Notes under the pieces: model-generated
What the model was told of the DNA's origin: nothing
Databases searched by the model: none
The model's input: the letters and a program-made list of their open reading frames with translations, nothing else
Part shown: piece by piece, positions 11,126 through 17,763 of the stretch
How the letters are laid out: each line of letters opens with the position of its first letter
How positions within the stretch are numbered: position 1 is the stretch's first letter
Made by a program: the position numbers and the translations under genes
Assembly (NCBI RefSeq): GCF_002068095.1
Contig: NZ_LWIG01000007.1
Location: 96,754 to 147,400, forward strand
Direction of reading: 5' to 3'
DNA from: Bradyrhizobium sacchari
GTDB taxonomy: Bacteria; Pseudomonadota; Alphaproteobacteria; Rhizobiales; Xanthobacteraceae
DNA: 50,647 bases

Positions 11126-11164
11126 GCTACATTTATCGTAGCAGCACGCTACATTATATGTAGC
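11126..11164. promoter_or_regulatory. Twin inverted-repeat operator for the HxlR regulator
   Basis: Two copies of GCTAC-N7-GTAGC lie at 11126-11142 (GCTACATTTATCGTAGC) and 11148-11164 (GCTACATTATATGTAGC). Their centres are 22 bases apart, about two helical turns, so two dimers would bind the same face. On the reverse strand the second copy contains a perfect TATAAT (11153-11158), a plausible -10 for the gene starting at 11111. Binding by the adjacent regulator is inferred. Confidence 0.75.
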
Positions 11165-11185
11165 ACGACGCAAGAGGCGACGATA

Positions 11186-11521
11186 GTGAAACAGGCAAGC
11201 TCCAAGACACGCAGCGTCCGCGGCTCGCGCACGGGCCGGCCGATCATGGCGCTGCTCGACCTGCTCGGCCGGCGCTGGAGCTTGCGGATATTGTGGGAGT
11301 TGCGCGAAGAGCCCCTCACCTCGCGAGCCCTGCGCGCCGCCTGCGACGAGGCTTCGCCGACGGTGCTGCAAGCGCGGCTGACGGAGCTGCGCGAAGCGGG
11401 ATTCGTCGAACTCGGCGACGGCGGCGGCTATGGGCTGACGGTACTGGGGCGGGAGTTGTGCGAGACGTTCATGCCACTGCACCGGTTTGCGGAGAGGTGG
11501 CGCAGCAAGAGCGGTGTCTGA
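11186..11521 (+). CDS. HxlR-family winged-helix regulator
   Basis: The product has 111 residues from a GTG at 11186 with GAGG upstream. The segments LLGRRWSLRILWELREEPLTSRAL, SPTVLQARLTELREAGFVE and GYGLTVLGREL form the winged-helix core of HxlR-type repressors; these segments are separated here and total about 70 residues. The length and the lack of a ligand domain fit the family. It probably represses its own gene and the divergent CMD-like gene through the twin operator. There is no conserved sensing cysteine in the usual N-terminal position, so the inducer cannot be guessed. Confidence 0.88.
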   Translation: MKQASSKTRSVRGSRTGRPIMALLDLLGRRWSLRILWELREEPLTSRALRAACDEASPTVLQARLTELREAGFVELGDGGGYGLTVLGRELCETFMPLHRFAERWRSKSGV

Positions 11522-11548
11522 ATTTCGCGATGTCGCCTCAACAGACTC

Positions 11549-11633
11549 GTCATCGCGGGCGAAGCGAAGCAATCCAGAATCTCTCCGCGGAAGCAGTCTG
11601 GATTGCTTCGTCGCAAGAGCTCCTCGCAATGAC
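11549..11633. repeat. Imperfect palindrome, family A, copy 3
   Basis: The unit carries GTCATCGCGGGCGAAGCGAA at the left, then CAATCCAGA, TCTGGATTGCTTCGTCGC and CTCGCAATGAC. It ends six bases before the stop codon of the convergent NfeD gene. The right half is nearly identical to copy 2. Confidence 0.85.
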
Positions 11634-11638
11634 GGCGG

Positions 11639-12082
11639 CTACGCCGCCGCGACCGTCAGGTTCGCGCCATCCACCTGCACCACCTTGACCCGCGTGCCCG
11701 CCGGCGTATCCGGGCCGGCAACGCGCCATACCGTATCGCCGATGCGCACGGTGCCGTTGCCGTCGATGATCGGCTTTTCCAGCGTGAACTCGCGCCCGAG
11801 CAGCGCCTCGGTGCGCTTGTTGAGGAACGGGCTTGCGCTCTCATCCACCTTGGGCCGCGCGAGGCGGCGCCAGACCGGGACGGCCGCGGCGGCGAACACC
11901 GCGAACATCACGAGCTGGATCTGCCAGGACAGATGGACGGCGAACGAGATCAGGCCCACCAGCAAGGCAGCGAGCCCGAGCCAGAACAGGAAGACGCCCG
12001 GCGCGATCGTCTCCAGCGCCATCAGGATGAAGCCGAAGATCAGCCAGTTCCAGGTGCCGAGCGATACGAACATGTCGGACAT
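11639..12082 (-). CDS. NfeD-family membrane protein
   Basis: The short NfeD form has 147 residues. Hydrophobic segments at about 11-35 (LIFGFILMALETIAPGVFLF) and 37-70 anchor it in the inner membrane. The C-terminal OB-fold (about 90-147) contains LGREFTLEKPIIDGNGTVRIG and GTRVKVVQVDGANLTV. It lies 53 bases downstream of the SPFH gene, the usual partner; such pairs are linked to membrane microdomains and stress tolerance in other bacteria. Confidence 0.9.
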   Translation of the reverse strand: MSDMFVSLGTWNWLIFGFILMALETIAPGVFLFWLGLAALLVGLISFAVHLSWQIQLVMFAVFAAAAVPVWRRLARPKVDESASPFLNKRTEALLGREFTLEKPIIDGNGTVRIGDTVWRVAGPDTPAGTRVKVVQVDGANLTVAAA

Positions 12083-12135
12083 GACACGACCTCTTTGAAA
12101 TGACGCAGGCCCCTTTTTGGCCGGCGCATCATCCG

Positions 12136-13134
12136 TTACTGCTGCGGCACGGACGGCGGTGTCGGGCCGGACGACGGCACCGAGCCGCCGCGGCGAGCCG
12201 CGGCTGCGGCCGAAGCCGCGCTTTCGCCGAACGTTGCCTTGGCGATCTCGCCGATGCCGGCGAGCGAGCCGAGCATGCTGGTGGCTTCCATCGGCAGCAT
12301 GATGATTTTCTGGTTCGGCGCGTCCGCGAACTGACCGAATGCCTTGATATACTTGTCGGCGATGAAATAGTTCAACGCGGCAACGTCGCCCTTGGCAATG
12401 GCTTCCGACACCGCCTGCGTCGCCTTGGCTTCGGCCTCGGCCAGACGCTCGCGCGCCTCGGCGTCGCGGAAGGCGGCCTCGCGGCGGCCTTCGGCCTGGA
12501 GGATCTGGCCCTGCTTGGCGCCCTCGGCGCGCAAGATCTCCGACTGGCGCTGGCCCTCGGCGGCGAGGATGTCTGCGCGCTTGACGCGCTCGGCCTTCAT
12601 CTGCCGGCCCATGGCCTCGACGAGATCGGCCGGCGGCACGATGTCCTTGATCTCGATGCGGTTGACCTTGACGCCCCAGGGCGAGACCGCGGCATCGACC
12701 ACGCGCAAGAGGCGCTCGTTGATCTCGTCGCGGTGTGACAGCACCTGGTCGAGATCCATCGAGCCCATCACCGAGCGGATGTTGGTCATGGTCAGCACCG
12801 TGATGGCCTGGTTGAGATTGGCGACCTCATAGCTCGCTTTCGCGGCATCGAACACCTGGAAGAAGGCGACGCCGTCCACCGTCACCGTGGCGTTGTCCTT
12901 GGTGATCACCTCCTGCTCGGGAATGTCGATCACCTGCTCCATCATGTTGATCTTGCGTCCGACGCGATCGAAATAAGGCACGATCAAATTGAGCCCGGGG
13001 CTCAGCGTCTGGGTGTATTTGCCGAACCGCTCGATGGTCCAGTCATAGCCCTGCGGCACCGTTTTCACGCCGGCAATCAGCGTGACGATGACGAGCAACA
13101 CCAGAACAATCGCAAAAATATCGAAACCGCTCAT
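12136..13134 (-). CDS. SPFH/band 7 protein (stomatin/QmcA-like)
   Basis: The product has 332 residues. The ATG at 13134 is chosen over the open frame to 13188 because GGAGGAG lies just ahead of it. One N-terminal membrane helix (about 5-25) is followed by a band 7 domain with VPQGYDWTIERFGKYTQTLSPGLN and INMMEQVIDIPEQEVITKDN. An Ala/Glu/Arg-rich coiled coil (about 180-255) follows, then a C-terminal tail ending in Pro/Ser residues. Together with NfeD it should form a multimeric membrane scaffold. It is the first gene of the two-gene operon. Confidence 0.93.
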   Translation of the reverse strand: MSGFDIFAIVLVLLVIVTLIAGVKTVPQGYDWTIERFGKYTQTLSPGLNLIVPYFDRVGRKINMMEQVIDIPEQEVITKDNATVTVDGVAFFQVFDAAKASYEVANLNQAITVLTMTNIRSVMGSMDLDQVLSHRDEINERLLRVVDAAVSPWGVKVNRIEIKDIVPPADLVEAMGRQMKAERVKRADILAAEGQRQSEILRAEGAKQGQILQAEGRREAAFRDAEARERLAEAEAKATQAVSEAIAKGDVAALNYFIADKYIKAFGQFADAPNQKIIMLPMEATSMLGSLAGIGEIAKATFGESAASAAAAARRGGSVPSSGPTPPSVPQQ

Positions 13135-13375
13135 AACTCCTCCAAGGCGGAAAGGAAGCCGGGAAAAAGCCCTTTCCGGCGCTGTCATTGGTCGGGATCA
13201 CGACCCTACCGGTTCAGCGGTCGCAATTCACGTCGGTATCAGCGCAATTCTGCACAAGACGTTGGGGAAGAGGATGGACACGATATGTATTTGCCGGCAG
13301 CTCTTGAAAGCGTGTAGCCGCAGACCTAGCAGCGGAAATTAACGAATTCGGACCTGACGTCGGCCGCGAACAGCT

Positions 13376-14350
13376 TCACTCGATGACCTCGTTCGCGACT
13401 GCGAGCAGTCCCGGGGAAAGTGTGACGCCGAGCGCCTTGGCCGCCTTGAGGTTGACCGCGAGCTCGAACTTAGTGGGGTTCTGGACTGGCAGGTCGGCTG
13501 CCTGCGCGCCCTTGAGGATACGGTCGATATAGCCCGCGGCGCGCCGCAGCTGCTCGGCGCTGTCGGTGCTGTAGGACATCAGCCCGCCCTCCTCGACGAA
13601 GGTGCGGCTCCAGAACACCGCCGGCACGCGCGCCTGCGCGATCGCCGCGAGGAGCTGCGCGCGGTTGGCCATGGTGAAGAAGTCCGGCAGGATCAGCAGC
13701 CCGCCGTCCTGCCGCGACGCCAGCGCCGCGATCGATGCGGCGCCATCGACCGGCGCAGGTTCGACCGCCACGTGAAGCGTCCGTGCAGCATCCTCGATCG
13801 TGCGCAGCATCAGGGGGGCGAACGGCGCGGTGGCGGGATTGTAGACAACGGAGACGCGGGACAGTTTCGGCGTGACCTGGGTCAGCATCTCCAGCCATTT
13901 GCCGGCCAGCGGGCCGTCGTAATCCGTAAAGCCGGTGATGTTGCCGCCGGGATGCGCGAGGTTTTTGACAAAGCCCTGGCTGACGGGGTCGGTGACCACA
14001 GCGAACACGATCGGGATCGTCGTGGTGCGCCGGCGCAGCTCTTCGACCGAGGGCGTGCCGACCGCGAGCAGGATGTCGGGCTTCAGCGCGATCAGCTCAT
14101 CGGCGAGCTCGGCGATCCGCGCACGGTCGCCTGCGCCGCTCCGCCAGTCAACCTTGAGATTCGCGCTCTCCTTCCAGCCATGGGCCGCGAGCGCCTCGAC
14201 CAGGATGGCGCTGCGCGTCTGCCCGATGGCATCGTCGGCGGCAGTGACCGAGAGTACGCCGAGCCGGCGTGCGGGCTGCTGCGCCAGCACCGATGACGGC
14301 AGCGCCGCGGCCATCCCAAGCGCCAGGAGCTCGCGGCGATTCACGGGCAC
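13376..14350 (-). CDS. ABC-type substrate-binding protein (ABC_sub_bind family)
   Basis: The product has 324 residues from a GTG at 14350; a second GTG at 14344 is possible, and GGAGGAG lies upstream of both. An RRELLALGMAAALPSSVLAQ leader is followed by the two-lobe binding fold with RLGVLSVTAADDA, KPDILLAVGTPSVEEL, IPIVFAVVTDPVSQGFV, PGGNITGF and FELAVNLKAAKALG, all typical of the YtrF/TrpX-like group. No permease or ATPase is adjacent. It starts 17 bases after the hemH stop and is probably co-transcribed with it. The ligand is unknown. Confidence 0.88.
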   Translation of the reverse strand: MPVNRRELLALGMAAALPSSVLAQQPARRLGVLSVTAADDAIGQTRSAILVEALAAHGWKESANLKVDWRSGAGDRARIAELADELIALKPDILLAVGTPSVEELRRRTTTIPIVFAVVTDPVSQGFVKNLAHPGGNITGFTDYDGPLAGKWLEMLTQVTPKLSRVSVVYNPATAPFAPLMLRTIEDAARTLHVAVEPAPVDGAASIAALASRQDGGLLILPDFFTMANRAQLLAAIAQARVPAVFWSRTFVEEGGLMSYSTDSAEQLRRAAGYIDRILKGAQAADLPVQNPTKFELAVNLKAAKALGVTLSPGLLAVANEVIE

Positions 14351-14367
14351 TCTCTCCTCCAGGCTCG

Positions 14368-15405
14368 TTAGATCCAGCCCTGGAGCTCGCGCAGCACCAG
14401 GGAGCGGATCACGTCCATGCCTGGTTCGCTGTCGTTGAGACAGGGAATCGCGGAAAACTGTTCACCGCCATTGTGCTTGAAGATCTCGGCGTTCTCCTGC
14501 GCGATCTCCTCCAGCGTCTCCAGGCAGTCGGCGGAAAAGCCCGGCGTCACCACCGCGATGCGGCGCACGCCTTCCTTGCCAAGCCGCTCCATGGTCTTGT
14601 CGGTATAGGGCTGCAGCCACTCGTCATTGCCGAAGCGCGACTGGAAGGTCAGCAGCAGTTTTGTTGCATCCATGCCGAGCCGGCGGCGCAGCGCCTCGGT
14701 GGTGGCAATGCAGTGCTGCTGATAGGGATCGCCCTTGTCGACATAGGATTTCGGCATGCCGTGAAAGGAGGCGACGATCAGCTCGGGCTTGAACGGAAGC
14801 GTTGCCAGATGCGTCTCGATCGAGATGGCGAGCGCCTCGATATAGGTTTCGTCCTCGTAGTAAGGCGGCGTCACCCGCAGGGTCGGCTGGTTGCGCAGCC
14901 GCGCGAGCACGCGGAACACCTCGTCGCAGACGGTGGCCGAGGTCGAGGCGGAATATTGCGGATAGAGCGGCGCGGCGAGAATGCGCTCGCAACCCTCAGC
15001 GATCAGCGCGTCGATGCCCGCCTTGATCGAGGGATTGCCGTAGCGCATCGCCCAGTCCACCGCGACGTTGCTGCGATCCGACAGCGCGGCGGCAAGCTTG
15101 TGGGCTTGCGAGCGCGTGATGGTCTTCAGCGGCGACTCGTTCTTCTCGGTGTTCCAGATCTTGCGGTAGTCGAGCGCCTTGGTGCGGGGACGGCTGCGCA
15201 GGATGATTCCGTTCAGCACCAGCTTCCAGATCAGGCCCTGGTCCTCGATGACGCGGGCATCCGAGAGGAACTCCTTGAGGTAGACCCGGACGCCGGGGGC
15301 GTCAGCCGTATCGGGCGTGCCCAGATTGATCAGGAGCACGCCGACGCGCGGCAGGGCGGATCGGGTGGCCGGGTTCGCAGTCTCGAGGGGGACGACGCTG
15401 TTCAT
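14368..15405 (-). CDS. hemH: Ferrochelatase
   Basis: The enzyme inserts ferrous iron into protoporphyrin IX in the last step of protoheme synthesis. From the ATG at 15405 it has 345 residues; an upstream in-frame start at 15441 would add 12. Visible motifs are GVLLINLGTPD near the N-terminus, LYPQYSASTSATVCDE, VASFHGMPKSYVDKGDPY with the catalytic His, LTFQSRFGNDEWLQPYTD, and VVTPGFSADCLETLEEI with the conserved Glu. The next gene downstream is an orphan binding protein. It is divergent from a MAPEG gene over 82 bases. Confidence 0.96.
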   Translation of the reverse strand: MNSVVPLETANPATRSALPRVGVLLINLGTPDTADAPGVRVYLKEFLSDARVIEDQGLIWKLVLNGIILRSRPRTKALDYRKIWNTEKNESPLKTITRSQAHKLAAALSDRSNVAVDWAMRYGNPSIKAGIDALIAEGCERILAAPLYPQYSASTSATVCDEVFRVLARLRNQPTLRVTPPYYEDETYIEALAISIETHLATLPFKPELIVASFHGMPKSYVDKGDPYQQHCIATTEALRRRLGMDATKLLLTFQSRFGNDEWLQPYTDKTMERLGKEGVRRIAVVTPGFSADCLETLEEIAQENAEIFKHNGGEQFSAIPCLNDSEPGMDVIRSLVLRELQGWI

Positions 15406-15487
15406 GGCTCGTTGGGTCGCGCGTTGGTCCGAACTTGTCAAGATGAGGGCGGTTTCGCTAGGGTCGCACCCAAGCGGGGGAGGGACG

Positions 15488-15886
15488 ATGACGCTCGCGG
15501 AATGGTGCGTATTCGGGGCGCTACTGCTCTATCTGTCCACGATCGCCTCGATCAAATGGATCAGGTTTCGCCGCTTCGACAATTCACGGCCGCGCGATCC
15601 CGCCTTCTATGAGGACGCTATCGCACAGCGCGCCCTCGGCGCCCACCAGAACGGCATCGAGACCTTCCCGTTCTTCTCCTTCGCGGTGCTGCTCGCCGAA
15701 TTCAGGGACTCGCCGCAACGCCTGATCGACGAGCTCGCCGCGTTGTTCCTGATCGTGCGCATCGCCTATGTGCTGACCTATCTCGGCAACCGCCCGACGC
15801 TGCGCTCGATCCTCTGGAGCATCGGCTTTGCGATCAATCTCGGGATCTTCTTCATGCCGCTGCTGAAGCGGTTTCTGCCGATGTGA
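15488..15886 (+). CDS. MAPEG family membrane protein
   Basis: The product has 132 residues from the ATG at 15488, behind GGGGGAGGG. Four hydrophobic segments (about 5-22, 53-70, 76-98, 104-125) and the motif RALGAHQNGIETFPFFSFAV are characteristic of MAPEG proteins, the family of microsomal glutathione transferases and eicosanoid enzymes. The conserved Asn-Glu pair at the second helix is present (QNGIE). The bacterial role is undefined. Confidence 0.9.
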   Translation: MTLAEWCVFGALLLYLSTIASIKWIRFRRFDNSRPRDPAFYEDAIAQRALGAHQNGIETFPFFSFAVLLAEFRDSPQRLIDELAALFLIVRIAYVLTYLGNRPTLRSILWSIGFAINLGIFFMPLLKRFLPM

Positions 15887-15892
15887 GACAGT

Positions 15893-16001
15893 GTGTCCCG
15901 GACACGGTACAGCGCGCTTGCGCTGCTCCGCAGAGCCGGGACCCAGAAGGCCGGCTCTGCAGCGCACCGTCGAAGGGACGCTGCGCTGCGTCCGGGGCAC
16001 G
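15893..16001. repeat. Imperfect palindrome, family C
   Basis: The unit starts GTGTCCCGGACACGG and ends CGTCCGGGGCACGAG, with inner arms CAGCGCGC/GCGCTG and GAGCCGGGACCC/GGCCGGCTC. It lies between the convergent MAPEG and NicO genes. A truncated relative lies at 35776-35836. Confidence 0.7.
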
Positions 16002-16012
16002 AGACCTTCGCC

Positions 16013-17128
16013 TCAAAAACACGTCGTCCGTTCGGCCGCGATGTAGCCGAACAAGAGGCCCGCGCCGAACAGCAGCACCAGCGCGGCGGCACCGAATTCG
16101 ATGCCGCGCATGAACAGCGCGCCGCCGCCGTCGCGGCCGGCGCTGAGGCGCGCGGCGACGTCCTTGGCGGAGACGGCGATAACAGCGATGGCCGCGACCG
16201 TGATCGCGGTGCCGAGCCCCATCAGGAAGGTCGCGGCGATGCCGGCCCAGAACAGCCCCTGGGCCAGCGCAAACACCAGCACCAGGATCGCACCCGAGCA
16301 AGGGCGGATGCCGACGGTGAGGATGGCGGCAAAACCGCGCCGCCAGCCGCCGGGGCCGGCCAGCTCGCTCGGGGTCGGCCCATGGGAATGGCCGCAATGC
16401 TCCTCATGGACGTGGTCGTGCCCGTGATGGTCATGGGCGTGAGCATGATCGTGGTGGTGGTGATCATGGCCATGATGATCATGCGCGTCGTGATGATGGT
16501 GATGGCCGTGATCGTGGTCATGCGGCACGCCCGCCATCGCCGGCACCGGCTGGACCGCCTGCAGCGCGCGGAGGAAGGTGCGGCCCTTGACCCAGACGAG
16601 GCGCAGACCGAACAGCGCGATCAGGGCGTAGCTCGCGATCTCGATCACGCTCTCAGCCTTGCACATCGTCTTTGCGGTCGCATTCAGGATCCAGGCCGAA
16701 ATGCCGACGATCAGGATCGCCACCAGCGACTGCATCAGCGCCGAGGCAAAGGACAGCGCGATGCCGCGCCGCGCGGTCTCGCGGTTGGCGACCAGGTAGG
16801 AGGCGATCACCGCCTTGCCGTGGCCGGGGCCGGCGGCATGGAAGATGCCATAGGCGAACGAGATGAAGAGCAGCGTCCACACCGCCGAGCCGTCGGACTT
16901 CGCCGCGCGGATGGTCGACGACATCTGCCGATAGAATTCGGACTGCTTCGCCAGAAGCCAGCCGATGAGGCCACTCGCTTCAGGCTCGGCCGCCTGCCCG
17001 GGCCGCGGTGCGCCGAACGGATTTTGCGCGAAGAGATCGTGAAACGCGGCATCGGCCACGATCACGACCAGCAGAACGGCGGCGCAGGCGATCAGCCCGC
17101 GGGTGAGCGGGGGGAGATGCTGCTTCAA
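16013..17128 (-). CDS. NicO/RcnA-type nickel-cobalt efflux permease
   Basis: The inner-membrane exporter has about 371 residues. The preferred start is a TTG at 17128 that overlaps the upstream stop as TTGA and has GGTGGA six bases before it; a TTG at 17134 would add two residues. Early helices carry FISFAYGIFHAAGPGHGKAV, and a later HxxxD-like helix region carries LTVGIRPCSGAILVL, both typical of NicO. Between them is a cytosolic loop of about 50 residues (about 200-248) made largely of His and Asp, a metal-binding segment. It is the last gene of a tightly overlapping three-gene operon. Confidence 0.9.
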   Translation of the reverse strand: MKQHLPPLTRGLIACAAVLLVVIVADAAFHDLFAQNPFGAPRPGQAAEPEASGLIGWLLAKQSEFYRQMSSTIRAAKSDGSAVWTLLFISFAYGIFHAAGPGHGKAVIASYLVANRETARRGIALSFASALMQSLVAILIVGISAWILNATAKTMCKAESVIEIASYALIALFGLRLVWVKGRTFLRALQAVQPVPAMAGVPHDHDHGHHHHHDAHDHHGHDHHHHDHAHAHDHHGHDHVHEEHCGHSHGPTPSELAGPGGWRRGFAAILTVGIRPCSGAILVLVFALAQGLFWAGIAATFLMGLGTAITVAAIAVIAVSAKDVAARLSAGRDGGGALFMRGIEFGAAALVLLFGAGLLFGYIAAERTTCF

Positions 17129-17763
17129 GGGCAATCCACCGTGATCTTGTTGGCGAACATCATGCCGAAATTGCTGTTCTCGCCGTTCAGGAAGGTCTGC
17201 TCGTTGAGCTTCTGGGCGGTGGCCGAGCCGTCGCTGGGACGATCGAGCTTCATCTGGCAGCCCGCGGGCGCGCCGACCAGCTTGACCGGATTGTCCTTGG
17301 CCATCTGGAAGTCGATGAAGAACGAGCGGTCGAACACTTCGAGCACCAATTGCCTGGGCTTGACCGGGTTCTTCAGCGGCAGCGTGAAGTGCAGCGTCAG
17401 CACCGTGTCCTTGTAGTCGAGGAAATAGTCGACCGGCTCGTTGAACCGCTCCTTCTTGCCGTCAGCCTTGGCGAAGGTGAAATAGGCATATTCCTTCAGC
17501 GACTCGACATTGGTCTGCGCCAGCGGCCCGAGCTCCTCGCGCGTATAGGTGCCCTTGGTCTTGCTCTCGAGCCCCTGCACCGCATAGGCAGAGAACATGT
17601 CGTCGAAGGTCCAGGCGTGGCGCACACCGGTGATGCTGCCGTCCGGAGCGTAGACCAATTCGCTGGTCGCGGTGATCCAGACGTGCGGGTGCGCCTGCGC
17701 CGCACCCGCCGCGAGCGTGAGGCCGGCGGCAAGCAGCCATCCGAACAGGGCGCGCATCCGCAT
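17125..17763 (-). CDS. DUF1007 periplasmic protein
   Basis: The product has 212 residues. The signal peptide ends AQA, so the mature protein would begin HPHVWI, placing two histidines at or next to the free N-terminus, a likely metal site. The body contains RHAWTFDDMFSAYAVQGLE and a C-terminal NFGMMFANKITVDCP. DUF1007 proteins usually sit beside NicO/RcnA efflux permeases, as here, where the two genes overlap by four bases. A role as periplasmic partner in nickel or cobalt export is inferred. Its ATG overlaps the peptidase stop by one base. Confidence 0.88.
   Translation of the reverse strand: MRMRALFGWLLAAGLTLAAGAAQAHPHVWITATSELVYAPDGSITGVRHAWTFDDMFSAYAVQGLESKTKGTYTREELGPLAQTNVESLKEYAYFTFAKADGKKERFNEPVDYFLDYKDTVLTLHFTLPLKNPVKPRQLVLEVFDRSFFIDFQMAKDNPVKLVGAPAGCQMKLDRPSDGSATAQKLNEQTFLNGENSNFGMMFANKITVDCP

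Noticed and set aside
16400..16530. Tandem-repeat-like ATGATCATG/CATGGTCGT stretch
   Set aside because: It is fully explained by the His/Asp codons of the NicO loop; the same holds for 27400-27480 in the COG0523 gene and 30820-30915 in the mini-protein.
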